A stretch of 64,000 bases of DNA from Gambelia wislizenii (GCA_030847615.1 JAUMIR010000004.1:233534501-233598500), one strand, 5' to 3'; shown: positions 45,835-56,789, numbered from the stretch's first letter. Translations and numbers: made by a program. The notes: generated by a model not told the origin, from the letters alone.

Positions 45835-48145
45835 ATTTATCATACAAACATATTTCTGTAACATCTCTATCAATTTCCATAAATTGCAATTATTATACTT
45901 CTTATTACATACTTTAACACCTTGTAACATTTATCTAATTTATACATTCATTCTAATATATTACATTGATTCATATACTCCTATCTCCACTCACCAAATA
46001 ACACATTCCCTTCCCTTCCCATCTTTCCATCCTTCCATCATTTTGTCTCACTCTTCCCACCCACTTCTATACGTTCCCCCATCCTTTCAACCTTTTTCCA
46101 TTTCTCACTCACTTCCTCTCACTTATACACCTACCACCTCTCACTCACTTCCTCTCACTTATACACCTACCACTTATACACCTATACACCTACTTCCTCT
46201 CACATACCACCCCAATCTTTCACATTTCTTTATCAACTTCCAACCATTTCCCCCAATTGCCTTCCCTTGTCCCTCCTCCCGTCTGGATTGCATTAATGCT
46301 CTCTTCTTCCCCCCCCCCCACTCCTCTCTCCCTCCTTATATTGTATCATCATTTCCCATATCTTTACCTTGATTTAATTTAAATATTTTGTTTCCAAATA
46401 AAAGATGATTATAATATCTTAACTTGTGCTTCTAAGTCTCAGTGCTGTATATTTTAGTTATGGTTTCTCTTCTCTAGAATGTATCTTGTTTTATAGTAGT
46501 CTAATCAAGTCTATTTAGTCATTTTTTAATATTCCATCTTTTTGTCCAATATTTTAAAATTGGAGACCATTCTTCTTCCAGATTTACTTTTTTTTCTCTA
46601 TTCAGGATACATGTTAACTTGTCATTTTCACACATCTCATTAAGTTTGACCAGTCAGTCATTTATTAAAGGTGTCTCTTTTTTCTTCCAATTTGCCGCTA
46701 CCATCAACCTTCCTGCCATTATTGCATATACAGTAGTAAAGTTCTTCCATGTCGTCTTGTAAAATTCCTTTCCAAATCAGAAGTGATATTTAACAAATAA
46801 AGTTTTGAATTGAGTATTGTATATTGTTTGAATCATTTTATGCAATTTCATCCAAAAAATTTTAATCTTTGGGCAGCCACACCACATGTGGTAAAGTGTT
46901 CCAATGTTGTTTTCACATCGCCAGCATTTATTGTTGTTTGTTTTGTTAATTTTACTAATTCTTGCTGGAGTTAAATACCATCTGTTTACAATTTTTAGGT
47001 GGTTTTCTTTTAAGGTTAGGCATGCCGTGAAAGTATTTGTGTCTCTCCATGCTCTCTCCCATTCTTCCAAATTTATTGTATCTAGAAGTTCTTGAGCCCA
47101 TTTAATCATAGCTTCAGATATTGTTTCACTTTCTAGTTCTCTTTTTGATAATAATTTATAAAATTGCAAAAAAAAAAAAAATTGCACTCCTTACCCCAGA
47201 TTACTTTGTCCAATTCTGATTCCGTCCTCTCAAAATCAATTTTTTTCTTTGTCTTCTTGAAATTTATTTTTAATTTGTAGACATTTAAACCAATTCATTT
47301 TCATTCCTTTTCCTTCTAGCTCTTCCTGTGTATGTAACTTGATGCCTTCTCCTTTCTTCCATGCCTCATGATCGATTAAATCTTTGTATCTTATCCAGGC
47401 TCCAACATTTTTCCACCTTCCCAAAAACACTTCATGTGGGGAGAGCCAGATCGGTAATTCAATATAAAATTGTTTTTAATCTTATCCCAAATTTTTATCA
47501 GTGCTTTTCTAATAGTGTGATTTTCAAATTCTTTATTTACTTGGGTTTTCCCATATCCCAAGTATGCATGCCAGCCAAAACGTAGAGAATGTCCTTCCAA
47601 TGTCAATATTCTAGTATTGTGTAATTTGATCCACTCCATTAGCCAGAGGAGTCCACAGGCCTTGCAGTATAATTTCAAGTTTGGTAAAGATGTTCCACCT
47701 GCTCTTTTATCCGCCATTAATGTTATCCCCTTAATCCTGGCTTTTCTTCCTCTCCAAATGAATTTGTTGAGTTCAAACGTCCATTCATGTAATATTTTTT
47801 AATTGTGCAATATTGGTAAGTTTTGGAATAGAAATAAACATTTTGGCAGGACTGACATTTTAATTGCATTTATTCTCCCAAGCAAGGATAGCTCCAAATT
47901 ATTCCTACATCTTAAATCTGCTTTGATTTCATTCCATGTTCTTTTGTAATTATTGTAACAGAGATCGATATTCCTTTTACTAATCCATACACCTAAATAT
48001 TTAACTTTCTTTTCTATTTTACATCCAGATTTTTCTTCTAATAATTTGTCTTCTTCCAATGTCAGATTCTTTGTTATTATTGCAGTTTTATCTTTGTTCA
48101 TTTTAAATCCAGCCAGCTCTCCAAATTGTTGATTTTTTAAATCAG
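45835..48145 (-). mobile_element. L1 LINE, 5'-truncated: ORF2 C-terminal half plus 3' UTR
   Basis: Minus-strand frames give the L1 ORF2 order. FGELAGFKMNKDKTAI and KVKYLGVWI with LLGRINAIKMSVLPKCL (about 48145-47810) cover the end of the RT and the thumb. GGTSLPNLKLYCKACGLLW follows (about 47700-47390). The Cys/His block CWRCENNIGTLYHMWCGCP (about 46920-46860) marks the C-terminus. Stops and frameshifts interrupt it, so it is inactive. The 5' truncation at about 48145 removes the endonuclease and the RT catalytic core. The rest (about 46550-45840) is an A/G-rich 3' UTR when read on the minus strand. It lies in the same direction as NFATC1. Confidence 0.9.
46103..46205. repeat. Minisatellite, about 36-bp unit, in the L1 3' UTR
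   Basis: Two adjacent near-identical units of TCTCACTCACTTCCTCTCAC + TTATACACCTACCACC are followed by partial units (CACTTATACACCTATACACC). Strand asymmetry is strong: almost no G on the plus strand. Confidence 0.85.
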
Positions 48146-48669
48146 AGGAGCATTAGATAGGGTGAGAGGAAGCTTTTGCTTCATAACTTTGGTCATTCCT
48201 GCAGTATACTAAAATACAGTAGATTTTAAAATAGTTCTATTAACAAACAATAATACTTAACTCTCCTAATTAATTGGACTCAGATTTAATAGAAGCTAAC
48301 AACATTGGTCTTAGACTGACAAATGTGCCATGCTGTCAGCCAATATAGCATTAGGCCCACATGTTTGGAGCAATACTAACTATAAATCAGTGGTGTCTTT
48401 GGTTCTTATTAAGAGGAGTCTGCATGACAACATCAAACTAAGACTGGCTGGATAAAAACAATGAGCCTCTATATGGATTTTTCATAGGGGGAGAGTCATT
48501 TCAACTATATACACTTAAATGAAAGGCTCGGAACAGTATTAAAATATTAATACATCAAATCTTGATGAAAAATCATGAATCATTTTTACTGAGGGAGCAC
48601 AAGTATGATTTTTTTTAAAAATCCTTTCCTAAAGCTAACTTGGTCTGCCATGAAAAAAAAATATTCAGG

Positions 48670-48955
48670 GTTAGCCAAGTTGGTCATATAGCAAATGGCC
48701 TCCACCTACACTGAGATCCCACCACACCAACTGAACTACACGAGATGACATCTAATGTAGGCCTTGACTCCAACACCATCACCTTCTCCCCTTTTTTTCT
48801 TTCTCCTATATAATTTTTTAACATCTTTTGCCTGATTAAGAAGTTAGTGGAGCTTCAAAAGCTTGCATGATGTGTTTTGTGCACCTCAGTTGGCCAATAA
48901 AGGTATCATTCTTTTGCGGATTGTTTTATTTTGCTGTATGGCCAACATGGCAATC
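48670..48955 (+). mobile_element. Direct repeat, copy 1: terminal-repeat-like element with hammerhead-like core
   Basis: It aligns with 49488-49770 over nearly its whole length, for example ATGGCCTC...CACTGAGATCCC, GGAGCTTCAAAAGCTTGCATG and GCCAATAAAGGTAT, ending GGATTGTTTTATTTTGCT. The structure (CTGATTA box, stem, AAAA, then AATAAAG) resembles Penelope-type terminal repeats. No coding region is attached. Confidence 0.6.
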
Positions 48956-49059
48956 ACTGAACACTTTTTTTCTGGATTTGAAGATACTAGATTTAGCCAC
49001 AACAGGGGTCTGCTAAACAAGAGGGAAGGAAGGACTGGGACTTAGTTCTTTGAGGTTTC

Positions 49060-49327
49060 TACCTTCAACAGAAGTAAAACATTTCTTTTGGGCTACAATT
49101 GGCTGAGTTTTGCCTGGCTATTTATTATTTATTATTTTAATGTGATTTTAGATCAATTGTTTTAATATATTTTGGTTTAATGTCTTTTATGAGGGAGGGT
49201 GGGGATGGGTGGTGTTTGGGGATTTTAATCTGTATTGATATTTTAATTTTTGTAAGCCGCCCTGATTGTTTTTAACAGAGGGGCGGGATAAAAATAAATT
49301 ATTTTTTTTTTATTATTATTATTATTA
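49060..49327 (+). mobile_element. LINE 3' end (L2/CR1-like) between the two direct repeats
   Basis: It ends 'gtaagccgccctgattg...acagaggggcgggataaaaataaatt' plus (ATT)n. It is the same family as 52790-53214, 5'-truncated. Confidence 0.75.
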
Positions 49328-49487
49328 AAGTTTTTCCAGCTGTACAGAGACATTTTGAGAAATTCCGTGTTCTCTGCCCAAGAGGGGAGCCTATGGCTTT
49401 GGAAAGGGACAGAGATACTCTGGATCCCAAGAAGAGTTACTTTGCTGTTGCTAACGGAGTTTAAATTTTACTGTCCTTTGTCTCAGT

Positions 49488-49770
49488 CCCCACACAGCCA
49501 AGAATAGAATGGCCTCTGTCTGCACTGAGATCCCTCCATACCAACTGAATGACAACAAAGACAATATCTGATATAAGATGTAAGCCTGTAGCTCCAACAC
49601 CACCCCTTTTTCTTTCTCATGTATGATTTTTTAACATCATTAACTGATGAAGAAGCCAGTGGAGCTTCAAAAGCTTGCATGATGTGTTTTGTGCATTTCA
49701 ATCAGCCAATAAAGGTATTAGTGTTTTTTGTGTGTGTGTGTGTGGATTGTTTTATTTTGCTCTGCAATAT
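49488..49770 (+). mobile_element. Direct repeat, copy 2: terminal-repeat-like element with hammerhead-like core
   Basis: This copy keeps an intact CTGATGA box. Together with copy 1 it flanks about 530 bp that include an unrelated LINE tail, so the pair may be two independent insertions or remnants of one element with an inserted LINE. A (GT)n run at 49727-49744 interrupts its end. Confidence 0.6.
49644..49680 (+). ncRNA. Hammerhead-ribozyme-like core with intact CUGAUGA box
   Basis: CTGATGA (49644-49650) is followed by a 5-bp stem GAAGC (49652-49656) / GCTTC (49664-49668) and then AAAAGC, where a hammerhead needs GAAA. One substitution (G to A) would therefore have disabled it. The sister copy at 48832-48868 has CTGATTA and the same stem and AAAA. 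The shared AAAA suggests the family may have lost activity before these copies inserted. The cleavage-site strand (stem III/I) was not established. Confidence 0.5.
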
Positions 49771-49774
49771 TAGT

Positions 49775-50877
49775 TCTCCTCAGTTTCACAGTCTTATAAT
49801 TCATCCTTTTTGGCAAGTAGCTGTTAGAATGAGTAAGAAATAAGGCACGTATTTCAGGAAGCAATGCTACAATGCATACAGCTGCCAATCTTCTTATTAA
49901 CTGGGTGACTGCATGTAGAAGACAACCACAAATTCTGTGTCCAATTAAAGACTCGAGTAGATTATTGAAGCAAGAGCCATCTGCTATGTAACCTGCAATA
50001 AACCCAGAGTTTGATGGAGGGGAGAACTGATAACTACTCCAGCAGTCCTCCACACTTGCTGGAGGATTCTGGGAGCTGTGACCCAAAAATGTAACTTTGC
50101 AAAGCTCTAAGTAAACCAGTTGGGGCAGATGTAAGTTCAATAGCAGATCTTTGTCTGCTTGTGAATAGTGTCACTACAAGACTTTATTGGTTCCAAAGTA
50201 GACATTTCCATGGCTATCATTTGCATAAAGTGATATATTTTGTCTGGATTATCTTCTGCTACAATTTTTAGAAAGTAGTATAATGTTCTTCTCAAACAAT
50301 TCAGATTACTGAGGGTTTTACAATTAATGTCTCTTTCCAACTAATTCAGTTATGTGATGCTTCTCAAGTATGCTTAAAATGTTGGCTGTTCAAGAAATTA
50401 CCAATATAAGATGTTGTAGATCCATGGATACAGAGGCTCTTTCAGAGGAAAGTTCTGGAGCATCTGATTTGCTTATGTACGGCTAATGAAGCCAAAATAT
50501 ACATTAGTTTGTTAATAGGTCTTAAAAGAAATGATTCATTTTCTGTCATAAGATATTAATAAGGTAACTTTGAAAGGGGTAAATTGAGTCCAAGTTTCAT
50601 TTTTTTCTAAAGGAAGATTTCAGGACACCAAACAAACAAACCCAAGCTACTGTTTCCTCCTTCTTCTAACCTTCTTCCACCCCAAAACACAAAATATTAC
50701 TTGTTCCAATTTTTCATTGTTTCACTAATGTATCCCACTTGGCTGTCCCATGGTTATTGCAGTTTTCCTGATTTGAGAGGCATTGGGATGGCATGCAATG
50801 AAAGTAGGACTGAATGACTCGAAGCATAGGGGGCACCAAGTACATGCTACTTTAGGTGATTCCACATCAGCTTTCAC
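49775..50877. other. Intron 9 segment without recognisable gene
   Basis: A decayed foldback half-element lies at about 50040-50112 ('gctggaggattctgggagctgtgacccaaaaa'). The remainder looks unique. Confidence 0.5.
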
Positions 50878-51640
50878 AGAATCATAATTACTGGGAATGA
50901 CTGCAAGGACCATCTCGTCCAACATCCTTCCAGGCAGTTCTGGCTTTTTCTTCGCAAACGAAGATTCAGGAAGGACTCATCCCGCGCTTTCTGCAAGCTC
51001 GCTGATGACTAAAAAGGCCAATCCGAGATAAACAAGTCCGGTTGCAGAAAGCACAGCAGAAGGTCTCCTTGGGTGATGTTTCCAGGTTGTGATTCTTTCT
51101 GCGTTGTCGTTTCTCTTCAAGACTTGTTCGGCGTGAGTTTTCTCAAATAAGGCTGCAGCATTGTGGATAGTGTGTCTCCATGCCTCCCGATGTGAGGCCA
51201 GGGCGGACCAGGCAGTAATACATAGCTAAAGCACTCCCAAGAGATTGCCACCCAATATCTATTTAAAGAACTAAAATGAATGAGTTCACCACCTTCTCAG
51301 GCATTTTATTCCACTGTTAAACAGCTCTTGCTGGCAGGAAGATCTTCCTAATGCTTTGGTGGAATCTCTTCTTTTGCCATGTGAATCCCTTGGTTTGTGT
51401 CTTAATATCTGGAGCAGCAGAAAACAAGTTTGCTTCATTTTCTCCATGACATCCCTTCTGATATTTAAAAGTGCTATCATATCACCTCTCATTCTTTTCT
51501 TCTCTATGCTAAACATACCAAGTTTTCTAAGTTTTCCTTGTAAGGCACTCTGGACACATTCCAGCTAGCAAATATGTTTCTTGAACTCTGGTGCCTGCAC
51601 AGAAATGGACCTAATACTCCAGGTGAGGTCTAGCCAAAGC
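50878..51640 (-). mobile_element. CR1-type LINE 3' region with a nested retroelement fragment
   Basis: On the minus strand it contains AACTTGTTTTCTGCTGCTCC, AAGAGATTCCACCAAAGCAT and AGTGGAATAAAATGCCTGAG, then ends GGACGAGATGGTCCTTGCAG...TATGATTCTG. It aligns with the plus-strand copy at 53458-53757. A 269-bp foreign block (50939-51207) interrupts it. The copy is 5'-truncated and non-coding. Confidence 0.8.
50939..51207 (-). mobile_element. LINE ORF2 C-terminal fragment nested in the CR1, with 9-bp target duplication
   Basis: The block is flanked by ACTGCCTGG on both sides when read on the minus strand (plus-strand CCAGGCAGT at 50930-50938 and 51208-51216). It encodes SHREAWRHTIHNAAALFE, a typical end of a non-LTR retrotransposon ORF2. 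After one frameshift comes CCAFCNRTCLSRIGLFSHQR, a C-x2-C zinc-finger-like terminus with the SRIGL-SH signature, then a stop. An A-rich end (AAGAAAAAGCC) follows. It is a 5'-truncated insertion of a second LINE family, more GC-rich than its host. Confidence 0.75.
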
Positions 51641-51654
51641 AGAACAGAGTGGTA

Positions 51655-52408
51655 CAGGTATACCTTAGTTAATGAAGTAGATGTGTTCCTGGACTTTATA
51701 CTTCTTTAACAGGTACCAACGGTAGAAATAACATGGAAAGAATAGGGATAGCTCCCTATACCATCTAAAAGAAGAAGAGGAGGAGGAGGAGGAGGAGGAA
51801 GAACAGTTCAACATGTTTCACCAAAACTAAGAGCATGTGCAAGTGAAATGAAACAACCAGGTCAGATAAGCCTTGCATATGTAAACAAAAACATTTTAAG
51901 CCTTCTACAGACCACTTGAAAGCTTCTTCTAAAATGCATCCAGAGATTATTTTTTCTTTCATCAGCCTCTGCTTTTGTTACAATTTCCATTTTGGTGACC
52001 AAATGTATATAGCTCTGTGCTTTTTAACATGCTAGGGGTAGCTGGTGAATCAGGGTAATTTGCTTGCCCCCTTTCTCTCTGTTTTGCTGCTTGGTAAGGA
52101 ATCAGAGGCAGCTGCTGTTACTTTGCCTGTTGTAGGTAGGCACAACTGGAATAGGACTGTCTGAGGAATATCCCATTATTTCCCAGCTCAAGCTTTATAG
52201 CACTGTTTAATGCAGACACACTGCTGCAAACTGACAACAAAAGTCTGCGTTTCTCCTGCCCTTCACCACTTTCCCAATGCCAATGCTATTTCCAAAAACT
52301 TCCAACTAGACTGAGGATAAGGAGGAAAAGAGATAGTGTTGGGTGAGCAGAAAAAAGCTTTTGTAAAAAAGAGCTTATCAGAGGCTTTTTAAACTGAGGT
52401 ATGCCTCA
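51655..52408. mobile_element. TA-flanked DNA transposon, about 755 bp, copy 1
   Basis: It starts CAGGTATACCTTAGTTAATG after TA and ends with the inverse-like TTTAAACTGAGGTATGCCTC. It aligns along its length with 60885-61641, sharing TTCAACATGTTTCA, GTGAAATGAAACAACC, TTTTCTTTCA(T/C)CAGC and CAAAAGTCTG(C/T)GTTTCTCC. A (GGA)n expansion at 51776-51800 is private to this copy. No transposase was found in either copy. Confidence 0.8.
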
Positions 52409-52615
52409 GTTGATTACTTCCTTCAGTGTGGACACTATACTTCTATTGAACCAAGCTAGAACTTATTTCATTAGTTCTTCTAGTTTAAAAGAACAGACTA
52501 ATAAATAATTACAAGGGACAGATCTGAGTAAGATTCAGTTGCCAGTGACGGGGAGGAGAAGGAGAGAAGGTGAAAACAAGACTAATTTCTTTTACATCTG
52601 TAGGGTACAAAGTAG

Positions 52616-52742
52616 GCTTCTCCAATTCCAATGCACTCCAGATATGCAGGACTGCAATTCACACCTGTATCAGCCAGTATGGTCAACAGCCATGTAGGCT
52701 GGGGTGCTGGGAGTTCTAATCCAAAAGGAGAGTGTTGGGTAA
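52616..52742. mobile_element. Foldback MITE of the 'ggactgcaattcacacc / gctgggagttctaatcc' type
   Basis: The arms pair imperfectly across a centre reading 'ggtcaacagccatgtaggct'. It lies just before a (TG)n(AG)n run at 52752-52776. Confidence 0.55.
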
Positions 52743-52789
52743 GGAACGGTGCATGTGTGTGTGTGTGAGAGAGAGAATTCAGCAGATAA

Positions 52790-53214
52790 AGCCCACATCC
52801 CCATTACTTTATCTCCAATACCGGGAAGATCTCCTGCTGAATTCCTGGTATTATGTAGCTGCTACAGACCCTGATAACATGCTTAGAACTTACTCCACAT
52901 GCTCCTATAACCCACCACAGCACTTGTCAGGGGATTTCGGCAGGCCTTTCCTAATTAGATCCCGGCCTCAGGGGATCGTGGCCTCTTCTAGGCTGCTGGC
53001 CATTTAGTATATTTATTGTATTTATAGTTTTAAAAGTGATTTTAGATTAGTTGTTTTAATTTATATTTGTTTAATGTTTTTTTATGGGGGAGGGTGGGAG
53101 TTGGGGTGTTTAGGGATTTTATTTGTATTGTATTTTAAATTTTGTAAGCCGCCCCGATTGTTTTAACAGAGGGGCGGGGTATAAATAAATTTTATTATTA
53201 TTATTATTATTATA
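52790..53214 (+). mobile_element. LINE 3' end (L2/CR1-like) with (ATT)n tail
   Basis: The 3' part 'gtaagccgccccgattg...acagaggggcggggtataaataaa' is followed by (ATT)n, as at 49060-49327. A short open frame at 52800-53007 could be the very end of the LINE ORF, but I could not match it to a known motif. Confidence 0.7.
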
Positions 53215-53457
53215 ACAAATGATGACCCCAAAACAAATAAATAAAAATCAAAGGATTAACGTGGATGTGTGTGTTGTTGACTAACATCAACCATAAAAAA
53301 TACAGTGAAATATGAAATATACGAATACCAGAAAGGCAACTAATGCTAAATTACTAAATGATGCTACTAAAGACTCTACTACACCCATAGGATATTCTGA
53401 GAGGTGCTATGATAGAAGCTGTCTTGGAATGCTATCAAACATACAGGGAAACCCTAC

Positions 53458-53757
53458 TAGTTGGTCACACTGAAGAGGGATCAAGCTTGTTTTCTGCTGC
53501 TCCAGAGACTAGGACACAGACTCAAACTCCAGGAAAAGAGATTCCACCTAAACATTAGGAAGAACTGCCTGATGGTAAGAGCTGTTCAACAGTGGAATAC
53601 GCTGCCTCTGAGCATGGTGGAGTCTCCTTCTTTGGAGGTTTTTAAACAGAGGCTGGATGGCCATCTGTCACCAGTGCTTTCATTGTATATTCCTGCAAGG
53701 CAGTGGGATGGACTGGATAGCCTTCGTGGTCTCTTCCAACTCTATGATTTTAGTTAG
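53458..53757 (+). mobile_element. CR1-type LINE 3' end
   Basis: It carries GCTTGTTTTCTGCTGCTCCA, AAGAGATTCCACCTAAACAT, TTGGAGGTTTTTAAACAGAG and GGATGGCCATCTGTC, and ends CTCTTCCAACTCTATGATTT. The terminal TCTATGATT motif is typical of CR1. The long open frame across it is incidental to the 3' UTR. Confidence 0.82.
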
Positions 53758-54149
53758 TCCCAAACAGAGTAGTTTCTCTGAATCAAATGTTGAATGGTAA
53801 GTCAACACACTGGTGAAACCCATTAATTCAGTAGGTCTACTGTAAGTTGAGGCTGCAGGATATTGACCAGAGTCTTTAAATCCATTATTGTTGTAGATAG
53901 TTCTGGAAACCCAACAGGAACACTATGCTTGGCTCAGGCAATTCTAATATTATCAACTATGCAGCTTTAGTCATTAAGCATTACTATACAACTTTCAAAG
54001 TTTCTAGAAGCAGATCAAGACTTAATACATGGATAAGTCACAAAATCTGCAAGAAAATCCCCAGGCATAAACATAGCACATATAGAGATCTATACATGCA
54101 CCACTCTAACAAATTTTAAAAATAACTATTATTATTTTTAAAAGCAGGG

Positions 54150-54545
54150 TATGTATTTTGTGTAAAAATTGTGTTTTTTGCCCCAAACCACACTTTTTAT
54201 GCCAAAAAACTCCATTACCATCAACACAGTTTTTCCTACAATTTTTTTTTTATTTAAACCCCTACTCCAAAAATATGGTTTTTGCATACACACATCCACA
54301 TGAACTTCTGGAACCTTGCATAAAAACATGGGTTGTTTTTTTTTGCACAAAACCAGAATTTTCATATATAAAACATGAAACACTTTTTTTTTACTTAACA
54401 CTGATGTTTTTTGCACAACACACACCAATTTTGCACAAAAATATGTATTCCTGTAAATAATATTTTTACATTTTTGTGCAACCCCCCCTAAGTTTATTTC
54501 TGGGCAGAATATTTCTGTGTAGAAACACTTTGGGTTATGTGAAAA
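54150..54545. repeat. Degenerate tandem-like repeat of TTTTGCACAAAA-type motifs
   Basis: Variants of the motif (ttttgccccaaacc, tttgcataca, ccttgcataaaaac, ttttgcacaaaacc, ttttttgcacaaca, attttgcacaaaaa, tttttgtgcaa) recur every 30-60 bp. The motif is nearly palindromic. The array opens a 144-codon minus-strand frame rich in Lys, Phe and Cys, which is a by-product of the repeat. Confidence 0.6.
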
Positions 54546-54670
54546 CAGGGTAAACTGTGCTAAAGTAATCATTCTCTCCCATAGTGAGGAGGAGACTAGA
54601 GAAATTATTCATCCTTGCCTGAGAGACAAAACTGTTCAAGATTTACACCCCTCTTTTGGGTAATGTCTTA

Positions 54671-55197
54671 GGGCTCATCTACACCAGGAAGGATATGCAT
54701 GCTCCCTGCTGGTGTATCCTGCCTCTGAAGGCGGCCTGTCCCCCCACCCCCACCCCATTTACCTGCAGAAGATGGGCTGGAGTCTAAACAGGATCATGGT
54801 ACATTGCTGAAGCTGCCACCATTTTCCCCACTTAAGCAGAACCCAGGCAGGAGTCCCGCAACATATGACTGCAAGCCCCCTGAATGTAATCAGCCTTGGT
54901 CACACGTTGAAGGCCCCCTGCCTGGCTTCTGGAAGAGCCAGGGAGCTGGCAACGACAGGGAATAGTGGCATGCCAGATAGGCTCCTGTGGACACAGGTAA
55001 ACTGGGGTAAACTGGGTATTTTTCTATAGCAGGTCATTGGGCCCTATCCCAGCTTGCCCCCATTCCAGCCCTGTATCTGTCCTGGAGGTCGTTTGGACTG
55101 CCCAGGGTCAGATTGGGCTAAATGCCCTGTGTCATTTGGATTACAAGGTTCTTGAAGAGGGGGCAGGCTGGGGTATTTGACCAGTGTAGACAAGCCC
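54671..55197. mobile_element. PIF/Harbinger-like MITE, 527 bp, copy B, perfect TTA target duplication
   Basis: It starts GGGCTCATCTACACCAGG and ends CAGTGTAGACAAGCCC, inverted repeats. TTA lies on both sides (54668-54670 and 55198-55200). It is the second copy of the family at 21132-21630. Confidence 0.85.
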
Positions 55198-55200
55198 TTA

Positions 55201-56612
55201 GAAAAGGAGGAATGGCTGCTATTTAACTATTTTGGTGTATTTTAAATCAAGGATACATGAGGATAATCTACTAAACCTGTTACCATTTCAGATTAATTAT
55301 ATAATTAAAATATATATTAAAACTGTATTAAAAAATAAAATTCATAGGTCAACAACAATTATACCTTGTCTAAAAAAAGTTATGTTCTCTCCCCACTCTG
55401 CCCCCCAGTTTAGTGTGCCATTTGTCAACAAGCATCTGTTGCTTTTAAATAATAAATGGTATAATCAGCAGCTATATAAACCCTGTTCAAGCATTCACCT
55501 GAACATGTGGAAGGCTAAAGAATTGTGAGGATGTGGTCATCACACAAGCCCTGTTCCTGAACATCTGCAGCTTCTGGGCAATGTTGAAGATCTTCACGTG
55601 TTGAGTTTAATGACACCTTTGAAACTTTGTTTTGCTTTTAGAAATTGGTGTCACATTTTCATGTTTGCCAAATGTTGTGCTATATGGCTGCTTTGGTTTT
55701 CTCTGTACACTGTCCATATTTAATAAGGAGTTGTGTATTTATCACCACCATGATCATTACATTAGAAGGTGAACTGGTGAATGATCACTCAATGGTTTGA
55801 CAAATGGGATTCATCCAAAGGTAAAGACACACAGCTGATATTATGGTTTGCCTCAAGGGCTTGTTCCAAGGTTTGTATGATACAGAATGCCAACAAGATC
55901 CAAATTTTAAGAGTCATATTATTCTTCATTTTCACAGAAGTGCTTCAAGACTAGATAAACGCTCTTCCTGATCATTACCAGAGGGTTTAGTAAGTGCTCC
56001 TAGAGTCTACAATATTGAGTCTAATAGATGTATTAGTTTTTCAATCACAAGTGCATTCAACTCCATTAATTAGTTTTAATTAACAAGTTCAGCTTATTTG
56101 CAGGGGGAGGGAACATGGGTGGGAATTATGTGGTTCTCTAGATATTGTTGGGATGCAAACTCCCAGGTAATTCCCTCACCAGCAACATATGGAGAACCCC
56201 AGAAGTCCCAGAAGTCCTGGGCTTAATGAATGTTAGGTTTACCTAGACCAAATCTATTCCAATGAATGGATCTTGTTAGTAATAATTAATTTAAGTCCTG
56301 TTCATAGCAATGGTCTCATCCAGATAGGAGTAACATGGATTCCTTACTTAACACAATGTAACTATGATATAAAATACAACAGTGAAACACCAGAAGCAAT
56401 AATTGTGGCCAAATGGATTGCCCTGCTACATGGTACACCACCAACAACTGTTTGCCTTTCTTATTTTTCAACTGGCCATCTCCTGACAAAATGGTAGCCT
56501 TACGGTGTCAGTTACGATCTTCTTAATAGCCCCAGAAAGGAAGGTCTTGGAACATTTTAATCACTTGCAAATAATCAATTCTTAAATCAGCACAAAATGG
56601 ACATCTTTTTCA
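55201..56612. other. Intron 9 sequence without recognisable gene
   Basis: The segment is AT-rich and mostly unique, with a decayed foldback element near 56120-56210. No exon is seen. Confidence 0.5.
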
Positions 56613-56742
56613 ACAGGAGTGGGCCCTCTGATATTGGTCAACTGCAATTTCCATCATCCCTTACAACTGACTATGCTGACTAGGACTCTTGGAAGTTGTA
56701 ATCCAGTAACAACTGGTGAGCCACAATTTGCCCATCCATGCT
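56613..56742. mobile_element. Foldback MITE followed by an A/G-rich run
   Basis: The arms 'tggtcaactgcaatttccatcat' and 'cttggaagttgtaatccagtaac' are inverted, with 'gtgggccctctgat / gagccacaatttgccca' outside. An (AAAAG)n-like run follows at 56750-56784. Confidence 0.6.
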
Positions 56743-56789
56743 CTTCCATTAAAAAAGAAAAAAGAAAAGAAAAAAGAAAAGAAAGTGTT

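Noticed and set aside
45803..46372. 189-codon plus-strand frame rich in Ser, His, Pro and Thr
   Set aside because: It is the reverse strand of an L1 3' UTR and its pyrimidine-rich minisatellite. Composition explains the lack of stops.
49718..50140. 140-codon minus-strand frame
   Set aside because: Part is a (GT)n run and a decayed foldback element. No domain and no splice context.
53461..53757. 98-codon plus-strand frame (MVTLKRDQACFLLL...)
   Set aside because: It is the 3' UTR of a CR1-type element. The same words occur in the minus-strand copy at 50878-51640.
54138..54572. 144-codon minus-strand frame rich in Lys, Phe and Cys
   Set aside because: It arises from the TTTTGCACAAAA-type repeat array. 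The opposite strand is also open, which is typical of low-complexity sequence.
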